Assembly (NCBI RefSeq): GCF_000972785.3
Contig: NZ_CP011253.3
Coordinates: forward strand, 124,001-188,000
DNA: 64,000 nucleotides
Source: Pandoraea oxalativorans
GTDB taxonomy: Bacteria; Pseudomonadota; Gammaproteobacteria; Burkholderiales; Burkholderiaceae
Reading direction: 5' to 3'
Both the position numbers and the translations under genes were made by a program. Every line of letters begins with the position of its first letter. Within the stretch, counting starts at the first letter, position 1. Of this stretch, positions 29,427-37,509 are shown in pieces. The notes beneath the pieces are model-generated. The model saw only the letters and a list, made by a program, of their open reading frames with translations. It was not told the origin of the DNA and searched no databases.

Positions 29427-30164
29427 ATGACCCGTGCCGTCCCGACGTCGTTCGCCCTGCGCCGCGTGTTTACCGGTGCTGTCGTCGTGCTTGCAGGCGT
29501 TGCGTGCGCCCCGGTCCCCTACGCGGTCGCTGCCGCACAGGCGCCTGCGCAAGCCCTCACCGATCAGGCCGTGCATCAGTACGAAGCGGGCCAGCAGACG
29601 CAAGCGCTCGACGCATTTCGTCGCGCCGCCGAACAGGGCAACCGCCTTGCGCAGTTCGATTACGCGATGATGCTGCTCAACGGCGAGGGGGTGACGGCCG
29701 ATCCCAATGGGGCTGTGCAATGGCTGGAACGGGCGGCCAACGCGGGCATGACGCAGGCGCAATACGTCTACGGCAAGATGTTCGACGACGGCTACGTCGT
29801 GAACAAATCGATTCCTCAAGCCAACCTCTGGTACGAGAAAGCCGCGAAGCAGGGCCATGTGCAGGCGCAGGCGGCTATTGCCAACGAGTACTTCATCGGG
29901 CGGGGCGTGCCCAAAGACTACAAGACCGCCTTTACCTGGTACGAAAAAGCCGCGCGCGGCGGCGACCTGCCGTCGCAGTACATCGTGGCGAGCTATTACG
30001 AGCGCGGCTACGGCGTCGTGACGCCCGATCCGGAGCGCGCACGCCTTTGGTACGAGAAGGCCGCTGCACAGGGCGACGTCGCCGCACAAGGCAAGCTCGA
30101 CGCCATGAATCGCGAACGCGCGCAACGCCCATCGGGCGCTCAGCCCTCGCCAGCCGCGCGATAA
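29427..30164 (+). CDS. Sel1-repeat (TPR-like) exported protein
   Basis: This 245-residue protein has an N-terminal export signal (AVVVLAGVACAPVP, with a weak lipobox ending in Cys) and about four Sel1 repeats of the form A-x-x-Y-G-x-G-x-G-V-x-x-D-x-x-x-A-x-x-W-Y-x-K-A-A (for example about 105-215, with LWYEKAAKQGH and FTWYEKAARGG). Sel1 proteins act as scaffolds in signalling, envelope upkeep or host interaction. The ATG at 29427 has an ggagg site. It lies immediately before the T3SS cluster but I see no direct sign of a link. Confidence 0.88.
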   Translation: MTRAVPTSFALRRVFTGAVVVLAGVACAPVPYAVAAAQAPAQALTDQAVHQYEAGQQTQALDAFRRAAEQGNRLAQFDYAMMLLNGEGVTADPNGAVQWLERAANAGMTQAQYVYGKMFDDGYVVNKSIPQANLWYEKAAKQGHVQAQAAIANEYFIGRGVPKDYKTAFTWYEKAARGGDLPSQYIVASYYERGYGVVTPDPERARLWYEKAAAQGDVAAQGKLDAMNRERAQRPSGAQPSPAAR

Positions 30165-30252
30165 CGCAGCGGATTTCCGAAGTTCTGATCACGCATCTCC
30201 CGGATGCGAAGAATCCCATCATGAATCGCTGATGCCGGATCGGTATTCTCAG

Positions 30253-30275
30253 CCTCAACGAATTCATTGTTGAGG
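30253..30275. promoter_or_regulatory. AT-rich inverted repeat upstream of sctD
   Basis: cctcaac (30253-30259) and gttgagg (30269-30275) form a 7-bp inverted repeat with an AT-rich 9-base spacer, 63 bases before the first T3SS gene. It is a candidate operator for T3SS control. Confidence 0.4.
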
Positions 30276-30337
30276 AGCGCGAACGACGAACACCGCCGAC
30301 GTCGACTGACGGTCCGGTATCGCCCGCTCGCTAAGAG

Positions 30338-31549
30338 ATGATGGAATCAGACCTCCGACCCGACGAGATCGACGACATCCCCCACGGGGCGGTGCTACGT
30401 CTGCTGACTGGCCCGATGCGCGGCTGCGAGTTCGCGCTGCCGCCCGGGGTGACGCTCTTCGTCATTGGCCCCAGCGATCCCGCTTTCGATCGCGGCTGGC
30501 AGACGGAAATGCCGCCCAACGCCATCTATGTGCCGATGGACGGCGAAGGCGGCGACAACTTCGAAGTGCTGGTCGACGACGCCGGACGCGAGGGACTGTT
30601 CGTGCGCGTGCTCAACGAAGGTGCCGGTGCGGAAGTCGCCATCGACGCCTCGCAGATCGCCCGCATCGGCGATGTTCGCGTGGGTGTGAAGCGTGTCGAC
30701 GCAGCGTGGTCCGACGAGGTACAGCGCAGCTTGTGCGCTCAGGCGCGGCCCGACGACGAGGTGAGCCCGGCGCGCGTGCGCCGCCGCTGGCAGCAGGCGT
30801 TCTGGTCATGCGCTGTCGTCGTGCTGCTCGTCGCAAGCGCGTTCTTCTACTGGCGCTCGGAGCCGCAACGTCAGGCGCAGAGCGTGTCGGAATATCTCGA
30901 ATCGCTCGGCGGTCGCGCCACCGTGCTGCCCGGCAACGACGGTCATCTCTACGTGCTTACGGAAGACGGCGATGCGCGGAACGCATTGGCGCGCGCGCTC
31001 GGCGCAGAGGTCATGAAGCGGGAAAAGCTGCTGCTCGTCGCACTCGACGAAGAGAACGCGCGCATCACGCAGTGGATCGATACATCGCGCACCGAGGTGC
31101 TGTATTTCAAGCTCTCGCTCGATGACCCGGCCGTGCCGGAGCTATGGATCAATCGCAAGCAGAAGGGGCTGTCCGACGTCGAGATGGCGCAGTTCCGCCA
31201 GGCGCTGCTGGAGCGCATTCCCTATGCCCATCGCGTGAACGTCACGCTGCATGACGAAACCGAAGCAAACGGCGAGGCCGAGGACGCGCTCAAGCGTCAG
31301 ATGGTCCCGTTCCTGCGCACCGATACCCCGGAAGGCGTGACGTTCCACATCAGCACGGAACTCGACGATGTCCAGCTGCGCCGTCTTTATGGCTTCATGC
31401 AGACCTTCGAGAAGCGGTGGGGCAAGCGTCTGGTGCACTTCAACGTCGATTTGCGCGACGACTGGACGGCAAAGCAATCGTACGCGTACGGTCCGGCCGC
31501 TTATGTGAAAGACGGGCCGCATCAGTGGCGATTTATCAACCGGCAGTGA
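30338..31549 (+). CDS. sctD: T3SS inner-membrane ring protein SctD (PrgH-like)
   Basis: SctD forms the outer of the two inner-membrane rings of the needle complex. The 403-residue protein matches PrgH (about 390): a cytoplasmic FHA-like N-terminal domain (VLRLLTGPMRGCEFALPPGVTLFVIG), one transmembrane helix (about 150-172, WSCAVVVLLVASAFFYW) and a periplasmic ring-building domain. Its PrgH-like, not YscD-like, form places this T3SS in the Inv-Mxi-Spa family with Salmonella SPI-1 and Burkholderia Bsa. It opens the prgHIJK-orgAB-like operon, each gene closely spaced or overlapping. Confidence 0.92.
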   Translation: MMESDLRPDEIDDIPHGAVLRLLTGPMRGCEFALPPGVTLFVIGPSDPAFDRGWQTEMPPNAIYVPMDGEGGDNFEVLVDDAGREGLFVRVLNEGAGAEVAIDASQIARIGDVRVGVKRVDAAWSDEVQRSLCAQARPDDEVSPARVRRRWQQAFWSCAVVVLLVASAFFYWRSEPQRQAQSVSEYLESLGGRATVLPGNDGHLYVLTEDGDARNALARALGAEVMKREKLLLVALDEENARITQWIDTSRTEVLYFKLSLDDPAVPELWINRKQKGLSDVEMAQFRQALLERIPYAHRVNVTLHDETEANGEAEDALKRQMVPFLRTDTPEGVTFHISTELDDVQLRRLYGFMQTFEKRWGKRLVHFNVDLRDDWTAKQSYAYGPAAYVKDGPHQWRFINRQ

Positions 31550-31579
31550 TGCCGCACAGGAGCTTTGAAAACCGTGATT

Positions 31580-31834
31580 ATGAGCACTCCGGAAGTGAAC
31601 GGCGAGGAGCTGACTTACCTCGAGCAGTTGTCGAAGGAATTCAACGGATCGACATCGGAATTGAAGAAGCGCATGGACGAGGCGATCGCGCTGATCAAAA
31701 ACGAGCCGACCGAATCGGAGGGTATGGCCAAATTCCAGGCGGCCATGGCCGCCTACACGACGATGCGTGCAGCGCAGTCCGGTACCGTCAAGACACTGAA
31801 GGACACGACGCAAGGGATCATCTCCAAGTACTGA
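31580..31834 (+). CDS. sctF: T3SS needle subunit SctF (PrgI-like)
   Basis: This 84-residue protein is the size and helical hairpin layout of PrgI/MxiH/BsaL needle subunits (about 80). The C-terminal part has the family pattern YTTMRAAQSGTVKTLKDTTQGIISKY. It polymerises into the extracellular needle and is itself a secreted substrate. I chose ATG 31580; a TTG at 31565 is in frame. It lies 30 bases after sctD and 53 before sctI. Confidence 0.92.
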   Translation: MSTPEVNGEELTYLEQLSKEFNGSTSELKKRMDEAIALIKNEPTESEGMAKFQAAMAAYTTMRAAQSGTVKTLKDTTQGIISKY

Positions 31835-31887
31835 GGCACGCGCCATCGAACGCGCGTGCGTTCACCGACATATCGAACGAGGTTGTC

Positions 31888-32190
31888 ATGCTATTCGATC
31901 CTTCGCTGTTATCGGTCCGGTCGTCGGACCCCGACGTCTCGGTGTCCGCGACCGATCCCGCCGCAGGCCAGACACTGGAGTCGCGTTTCATGAACGCGGT
32001 GGCCAATCTGTCTGCCGATTTCGAAGCAGACCGTGCAGGCATCGCGGCGGCGGCGTCGCGTTTCGACCCGAGTAAACCGGAGAGCGCGATGGACTTGCAG
32101 AATCGGCTGGCCGTGTACGGCATCGATGTCGGCATGGCGAGTTCGCTCGCGCGCAAATCGGTCGCAGCCGTCGAGGCATTGCTTCGGTAA
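31888..32190 (+). CDS. sctI: T3SS inner rod protein SctI (PrgJ-like)
   Basis: The 100-residue product matches PrgJ-type inner rod proteins in length, position and the C-terminal helical segment (MDLQNRLAVYGIDVGMASSLARKSVAAVEALLR). The rod links the export gate to the needle and affects substrate switching. Its TAA overlaps the ATG of sctJ by one base. Confidence 0.88.
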   Translation: MLFDPSLLSVRSSDPDVSVSATDPAAGQTLESRFMNAVANLSADFEADRAGIAAAASRFDPSKPESAMDLQNRLAVYGIDVGMASSLARKSVAAVEALLR

Positions 32191-32942
32191 TGCGGCGCTA
32201 CGTCTTTCTCCTCGTCGCTGTGCTGGCGCTCACGGGATGCCGTAAAGCCGAGACGCTGCTTAGCGCGCTCGACCAGCAGCAGGCCAATGAAGTGGCCGCC
32301 GTGCTGCTGCGTCACGACATCGCGACGCAGAAGACCGACGCGGGAAAGGCGGGCTATTCGATTTCGGTCGACGCCGCCGATTTTCCGCAAGCGGTGGACT
32401 GGCTCAAGACGTACGACTTGCCGTCGCGTCCCCGTATGGAAATCGCACAGATGTTCCCGCCCGATTCGCTCGTGGCGTCGCCGCGCGCCGAGCGGGCGCG
32501 TCTGTACTCCGCGATCGAGCAGCGGCTGGAGCAGTCCGTCCGACTGATGAGCGGCGTGCTCGCGGCACGCGTACATGTGAGTTATGACGTCGATGCGCAG
32601 GCAGGCAATACACCGGTGTCCAGTCCACATATCTCTGCTGTCGTCGTGTATCGGAACGAGGTCGATGCGACGGCGCTGATCAACGATATCCGACGATTTC
32701 TCAAGAACAGTTTCGACGATGTGCGCTACGAGAACATCTCCGTCGTGCTCTCGCGGCAGCCGGTCTCGCTCAGTGCGGGTCCGTCGTTGCCCGTCGAGAA
32801 GCGAACGAACGAAGGCCGCCCGCTCTGGCCGCTTCTGGTGGTCGGCATGCTGGCTTGCGCGGTGCTCGCTGCGGCGCTGAAGGCGCGCGTAAGGTGGCCG
32901 GGACGCAGTGACGTCACGCTGCAAGTGTCGGAGGGCCGATGA
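32190..32942 (+). CDS. sctJ: T3SS inner-membrane ring lipoprotein SctJ (PrgK-like)
   Basis: This YscJ/FliF-family lipoprotein of 250 residues has a lipobox signal (LALTGC, Cys17), two periplasmic ring-building domains (ETLLSALDQQQANEVAAVLLRHDI; ARVHVSYD to ENISVVLSR) and a C-terminal transmembrane helix (about 208-228). It assembles into a 24-subunit ring inside SctD. The start overlaps the sctI stop, and its own stop overlaps the sctK start (ATGA). Confidence 0.95.
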   Translation: MRRYVFLLVAVLALTGCRKAETLLSALDQQQANEVAAVLLRHDIATQKTDAGKAGYSISVDAADFPQAVDWLKTYDLPSRPRMEIAQMFPPDSLVASPRAERARLYSAIEQRLEQSVRLMSGVLAARVHVSYDVDAQAGNTPVSSPHISAVVVYRNEVDATALINDIRRFLKNSFDDVRYENISVVLSRQPVSLSAGPSLPVEKRTNEGRPLWPLLVVGMLACAVLAAALKARVRWPGRSDVTLQVSEGR

Positions 32943-33553
32943 TGGCCTTGTACCCGACACCCGACCTGCACGAGTCGACGAGGCCGATTGCCGTGAGCTG
33001 GAGGACGATGATGTTCGACCCGGTGTCGTACGTCCATCCGGTGCGCTTTAGCTATCCGGTGCGGTTCGCGTCGCCGCGTCAGCGGGCCGTAATCAACGAA
33101 ATGCTCATCGCCGGATTTCGTCTCGACAGGCACTGGCCGTTCGATCAGATCGGCATCGTCGAGCGACCCTGGGTACTCAACTGGCGATTGTTGCCGCAAG
33201 TGGCCTATCTGATGGGATGTCAGGTGCACAAGGCGAGTCTGTGTCGTCGTGCTGCGCTGCTCGGATTACCCCGATGGGCCTATGCGTACGCCCGGTTGCC
33301 GGTGCTCGATGCGGTGCCGTCCGCCGTGGCGGCACCGCCGTCGCACAGCGAATTGCTGGGCGAAGGCTTTGTGCGGCTCATGGCGTTGAGCGCATCGCTT
33401 CGCGAACCGCTTCGTCAGCGTTTGCCATTGCTGTTTCCCCCCCTCGATTCTTGCGCCGCCGACATGCCCGACGCGCGCGACGTGCGACTTTTCGTGACGG
33501 CTCTGCAATATGCCAAGAAGCATCCCCATTCCCCCCCGGACACGCGTCATTGA
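32939..33553 (+). CDS. sctK: T3SS sorting-platform protein SctK (OrgA-like)
   Basis: The 204-residue protein occupies the orgA position, resembling OrgA/MxiK (about 175-200), with the region RQRAVINEMLIAGFRLDRHWPFDQIGIVERPWVLNWRLLPQVAYLMG. SctK links the cytoplasmic SctQ/SctL pods to SctD. It overlaps sctJ by 4 bases and sctL by 44 bases. Sequence similarity is weak; assignment relies partly on order. ATG 33008 is an alternative start. Confidence 0.82.
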   Translation: MMALYPTPDLHESTRPIAVSWRTMMFDPVSYVHPVRFSYPVRFASPRQRAVINEMLIAGFRLDRHWPFDQIGIVERPWVLNWRLLPQVAYLMGCQVHKASLCRRAALLGLPRWAYAYARLPVLDAVPSAVAAPPSHSELLGEGFVRLMALSASLREPLRQRLPLLFPPLDSCAADMPDARDVRLFVTALQYAKKHPHSPPDTRH

Positions 33554-34304
33554 CGGTGTCGTCGTGAGCCGCGACGAGTTGGCGCGCGGAATCCGGACCG
33601 AGCGCGTCGACGACGACATTCGTCGTTGGGCGAAGCGGCGTGTCGCCCAGACGCAACGCACGACGGAGGTGCAACGCTCGCGTGCGATGCACGCCGGGTA
33701 TCGCGACGGCATGGCCATGGCGCTCGAAGACGTGGTGGCGCATCTCATGCGCACCGAGCAGATGTGCCTGCGCTGGCGCGGCGAAATGATCGAACAGGTG
33801 CGCGGCTTGCTGGCGTGCGCGTCGCGCCATCCCGAAGCACTGCTTGCCGCGCTCGACGACGCGCTGCGCGCCTTCGCAGGCGTGCCGTCCGACGTACCCG
33901 TGACGATTGTGTTGCCCGTGCTTCTCAAGCCGCGTCGCGACGACATTCGCACGCGGATGGAAGCGGCGTGCCATGCACCGGTCAAGCTCGAATTCAGGGC
34001 GACCGACGAGCGCATCTGCGTGCACCGGGGAAGCACCGTGATCGAGTACGACCCGCATGACTACGTCGCGCGGGCTGAGGCGGCGCTGGACATCGACCCG
34101 AACGCATCGACGGCGGACCTGCACGCGATGCTGGCGCCCGCGCTCAGGTCGCTCGGTGAGCGCGTCGCAGCGCTGTCGACGGACCTGGCTCAGACGGAGC
34201 GGACAGTGAACACGGGCCTCGACTTCGATGCGGTCCAGCGCCCCGCAATCGCCCCGGCTACAGGGCGCTTCGATGCGACAGGAGACGACGATGAACACCG
34301 TTGA
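33510..34304 (+). CDS. sctL: T3SS stator protein SctL (OrgB-like)
   Basis: The 264-residue protein corresponds to OrgB, which ties the ATPase SctN to SctQ and inhibits it. It has an Arg-rich coil-forming N-terminal half (ARGIRTERVDDDIRRWAKRR) and an FliH/VATPase-E-like C-terminal domain (VPVTIVLPVLLKPRRDDIRTRME, VKLEFRATDERICVHRGS..IEYD). It overlaps the genes on both sides, so translation is coupled. Confidence 0.86.
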   Translation: MPRSIPIPPRTRVIDGVVVSRDELARGIRTERVDDDIRRWAKRRVAQTQRTTEVQRSRAMHAGYRDGMAMALEDVVAHLMRTEQMCLRWRGEMIEQVRGLLACASRHPEALLAALDDALRAFAGVPSDVPVTIVLPVLLKPRRDDIRTRMEAACHAPVKLEFRATDERICVHRGSTVIEYDPHDYVARAEAALDIDPNASTADLHAMLAPALRSLGERVAALSTDLAQTERTVNTGLDFDAVQRPAIAPATGRFDATGDDDEHR

Positions 34305-34575
34305 AGGCGTCTCGACGATCTCACCGATGTCCGCAGACGTCGGCAACGAGCCGATACCGATGTCGCTTGCTGAGCGCATACGCGGCATGCGAGGGGCGTC
34401 GCCGGGGCAGCCGCTTGTGTCGGACATCGATGCGCCGTCGCCCGATGTCGGCACGCATGAGGACAACAAGGATAAAGGCTTGCCCAACAGCTGGCGGAAG
34501 TTGTTCGTGCGTCAGCTATGGCTGGCGTCGTTCGACGCAAGTCAGGAGCAGGCCGAGGAAATTGGCGACGTGTGA
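34291..34575 (+). CDS. Small protein in the orgC position, unknown
   Basis: I do not recognise this 94-residue protein. It starts at ATG 34291 behind a good aggag site and overlaps the sctL stop. It has a Ser/Pro/Asp-rich N-terminus and a short basic-aromatic helix near the end (WRKLFVRQLWLASFDASQEQAEE). In Salmonella the same place holds orgC, a secreted factor that speeds needle assembly. I infer a similar T3SS role by position only. Confidence 0.6.
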   Translation: MNTVEGVSTISPMSADVGNEPIPMSLAERIRGMRGASPGQPLVSDIDAPSPDVGTHEDNKDKGLPNSWRKLFVRQLWLASFDASQEQAEEIGDV

Positions 34576-34648
34576 TGCGCCGGCGGCGCTTGCCACGCAA
34601 TAGTGAAACGGAAGAACCGTCGGGCTTCGACGGGAAGCGAGGTGGTCG

Positions 34649-35440
34649 ATGAGAAACATGAAGATCATGGAAGAAGCGCAGGCGCTGTGCGAAAACCAAT
34701 CGCACGCGCTGGCATGCGGGGGCGTGTGGTTCGTGTGTTCGCCGCCGTCCACCCGAAGCCTGCTGCTGGAGCTGCAGCCGAGCGGCAACGTGGGGCCGAC
34801 GCGACTGGAGCTGAGTCCCGGGTATTGCGGCTTGCTGATGCACGGCAAAGGCACGCTGCTGGTCAGAGGCGGCCCGCTGCACTACCAGAGGTTGCACTGC
34901 AACGTGCTGGTCAAGCTGCTGGCGTTCATGGACGAAGCGCACGCGATGGGCAACGACTCGGACGACCACTACCGTCGCTGCGCCGTGCCCGCGCTACATC
35001 GGGTGCCGGTCGAAGCGCCGTGGGCCGACCGTCGGCAGTGCGAGCTGTGGTTCCTGGGTCAGATGGCTGCACCGGGCGAGGGTTTTCGCACGATGCTCGA
35101 CGTGCTGCGCCGTTGCGAATCGTACGACCTGATCCGCTTTTTGCTGACGCGCGCACCCGCCGGTGGCACGTTGCGTCACATGTGCACGAAATACGGCGTG
35201 TCGTACTCGCACTTCCGGCGACTGTGCCGGGGCGCGTTGGGGGAATCCGCCAAGATCGCGTTGCGCGACTGGCGCATGGCGCGCTCGATGCTTGAAGTCG
35301 CGCAGGGGAACGACAGCTTCACGGAAATCGCGCTGCGCAACGGGTATGCGTCGTCGTCGCATTTCTCCACGGAGATCAAGGAACTGATCGGGATGTCGCC
35401 GACCAGTGCCGCCGGCGCGTTGCGAACGTTGGCCCGATGA
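34649..35440 (+). CDS. invF: InvF-like AraC-family T3SS regulator
   Basis: The 263-residue regulator has an AraC-type double helix-turn-helix at the C-terminus (about 165-260: GTLRHMCTKYGVSYSHFRRLCRGALGES, then SFTEIALRNGYASSSHFSTEIKELIGMSP). Its position before invG and its length match InvF/BsaN. In those systems InvF works with the chaperone SicA/BicA to switch on translocator and effector genes, after secretion of translocators frees the chaperone. Here it probably controls sicA-sipBCD and the effector island. Its stop overlaps the sctC start (ATGA). Confidence 0.92.
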   Translation: MRNMKIMEEAQALCENQSHALACGGVWFVCSPPSTRSLLLELQPSGNVGPTRLELSPGYCGLLMHGKGTLLVRGGPLHYQRLHCNVLVKLLAFMDEAHAMGNDSDDHYRRCAVPALHRVPVEAPWADRRQCELWFLGQMAAPGEGFRTMLDVLRRCESYDLIRFLLTRAPAGGTLRHMCTKYGVSYSHFRRLCRGALGESAKIALRDWRMARSMLEVAQGNDSFTEIALRNGYASSSHFSTEIKELIGMSPTSAAGALRTLAR

Positions 35441-37509
35441 AGAAGATGCACTACGTCGTCTGCGCGATGCTCGCCGCAGGCGCTTCGAACGTTGCCGTCG
35501 CCTCGTGGGCGATGGCGTTGTCCTCGGCGGGCGCGCTCGATGGCGCTTCGCCGGCGTCGGCGCCCTCGGCCGTGATCGAGCCGCAAGCGCAGGCGCTACC
35601 GCAGGCGCAGGAGCCCGGACGCGAGCGTGCGCCCAAGCGGGACCAGACGGTCGATGCGATGCAGACGGTGCAAGCCGCCGCTGCCGTGCCGACGCAGGCG
35701 GGGCAGGGGGACGGCGCATCGGGTGGTTACGTGGCACGCAACGACAATCTGCGTGTGTTCTTCGCCGCGCTGTCGCCGTATCTCGGCCGTCCGGTCATCG
35801 TCAGCAATCTGGCGGCGAAGAAGCAGATTTCCGGCGACTTCGACATGAACAACGCCCGTGTGCTGCTGGAATCGATGGCAAACCGACTGGGTCTTATCTG
35901 GTATCACGACGGGCAGTCGATCTTCATCTACGACGCGTCCGAGATCCGCAATGCAACCGTCTCTATGACGCACACGAATCTTTCCGATCTCGTGTCGTAT
36001 CTGCGCAGTGCCGGGCTTTACGACCGACGCTATCCGGTACGCGGCGAGGCGAGTCGCAAGGTGTTCTACGTTTCCGGCCCACCGGTCTTCGTCGATCTCG
36101 TGCTCGCAGCATCGCGCTCGATCGATCGCACGACGGTCAACGACATCCCGGCGGCCGGACCCGACCGGATCGGCGTGGTGCGCATGGAAAACGGCTTCGT
36201 GTCCGATCGCACCTATCAGATGCGCGACGAGAAGATCGTGATCCCCGGGATGGAGTCCGTAATCAAGGAACTGGTGGAGACCGCTCGGGGCGGCGCGGGT
36301 GGTCTGGGCAGCCTGCAACGACCGTCGACGCAGCTACCCCTCTCGCCGCAGGACACACGGGGCGTTCCCGCACCGCTATTGCCGCCGGGGCCCAAAGCCG
36401 ACACCCCTTCCCCGCCCGCAACGCTCAACGTCGCGCCGCCGCTCCTGCCGCCGACGCGCCCCGGCAGCATTGGCGAGGGCGGGCGCGGCCAGCTCATCGT
36501 GCAGGCGTATCCGGCGGGTAACGGCCTGCTGGTGCGCGGCACGGCCGAACAGGTCGAGCGCATCGAGCGACTTGTCTCGCGCCTCGACGCGCCGCGTCGC
36601 CATATCGAGTTGTCGCTCTGGATCATCGATGTGCGCAAGGAGGCGCTCGATTCGCTGGGTGTGGACTGGTCGGGCGGGGTCTCCATCGGGTCTCGTGTGG
36701 GCTTGCTGCTCAACGCGACGGCACCGGTCAGTACGCTCGACGGCGTGCGCTTTCTGGCGAAGATTCAGGCGATTGCCTCGCGTGGACTGGCGAGCGTGGT
36801 GTCGCGTCCCGTGATCCTGACGCAGGAAAACATCCCCGCGATGTTCGACGGTAGCCAGACGTTCTACGTGCCGCTCGAAGGGGAGCGCACCACGGACCTT
36901 CGCAGCGTGACCTACGGGACGATGATCAGCGTCTGGCCGCGCTTTGCCGGGGGCGACGAAATCGAAATGACGCTCAACATCGAAGACGGCACGAGTGCGC
37001 CCAGCAAGCAGGGCGATGCCGAGAGCAAGTACACCGTGCTGCCGACGGTATCGCGCACGCGCATCAGCACCATTGCGCGTGTGCCACAGGGTAAAAGCCT
37101 GCTCATCGGCGGCTATACGCGGGACAGCGGAGACACCGTCGAGCGGAAGATTCCGCTGCTCGGCGACATTCCGTGGATCGGCCGCGCTTTTCGCTATACG
37201 AGTACCGCACAGAACAACGACGTGCGCGTTTTCCTGATTCAACCGCGCGAGATCGACGGTCCGCTCCAGCGCGACGCCAGCGATATCGCGGGCGACACCG
37301 TGGTGACGTTGCCTTATCCCGTCGACGGGGTGTCGAAGGACGTTCGCGCAACGACCGGGCTCGATCCGGCCCGGGCAGCCCAAGCCGACGAAGGACGCGA
37401 AGCGTCGGGCGCATCTCCTTCCCAACCCCCGACGGATGCAAGCGCCGAGCAGCACATGCGCGACGAGTCCGTCATCCTTGACATGGGAGCCGACCGTGGC
37501 CAGTCTTGA
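35437..37509 (+). CDS. sctC: T3SS outer-membrane secretin SctC (InvG-like)
   Basis: The secretin forms the outer-membrane channel. The 690-residue protein has a signal peptide, N-terminal secretin domains (SPYLGRPVIVSNLAAKKQISGDF; SDLVSYLRSAGLYDRRYPVRG; VFYVSGPPVFVDLV) and the conserved secretin barrel (VVSRPVILTQENIPAMFDG, VPQGKSLLIGGYTRD, GDIPWIGRAFR). It is clearly longer than InvG (about 560), because of a Pro-rich insert of about 60 residues (near 290-350) and a polar C-terminal tail. The tail may bind a pilotin, but no invH-like pilotin gene is seen in the window. It overlaps invF and sctW. Confidence 0.95.
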   Translation: MKKMHYVVCAMLAAGASNVAVASWAMALSSAGALDGASPASAPSAVIEPQAQALPQAQEPGRERAPKRDQTVDAMQTVQAAAAVPTQAGQGDGASGGYVARNDNLRVFFAALSPYLGRPVIVSNLAAKKQISGDFDMNNARVLLESMANRLGLIWYHDGQSIFIYDASEIRNATVSMTHTNLSDLVSYLRSAGLYDRRYPVRGEASRKVFYVSGPPVFVDLVLAASRSIDRTTVNDIPAAGPDRIGVVRMENGFVSDRTYQMRDEKIVIPGMESVIKELVETARGGAGGLGSLQRPSTQLPLSPQDTRGVPAPLLPPGPKADTPSPPATLNVAPPLLPPTRPGSIGEGGRGQLIVQAYPAGNGLLVRGTAEQVERIERLVSRLDAPRRHIELSLWIIDVRKEALDSLGVDWSGGVSIGSRVGLLLNATAPVSTLDGVRFLAKIQAIASRGLASVVSRPVILTQENIPAMFDGSQTFYVPLEGERTTDLRSVTYGTMISVWPRFAGGDEIEMTLNIEDGTSAPSKQGDAESKYTVLPTVSRTRISTIARVPQGKSLLIGGYTRDSGDTVERKIPLLGDIPWIGRAFRYTSTAQNNDVRVFLIQPREIDGPLQRDASDIAGDTVVTLPYPVDGVSKDVRATTGLDPARAAQADEGREASGASPSQPPTDASAEQHMRDESVILDMGADRGQS

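Noticed and set aside
29427..30164. Sel1-repeat protein as part of the T3SS
   Set aside because: It has an export signal and a generic fold; closeness alone does not support the link.
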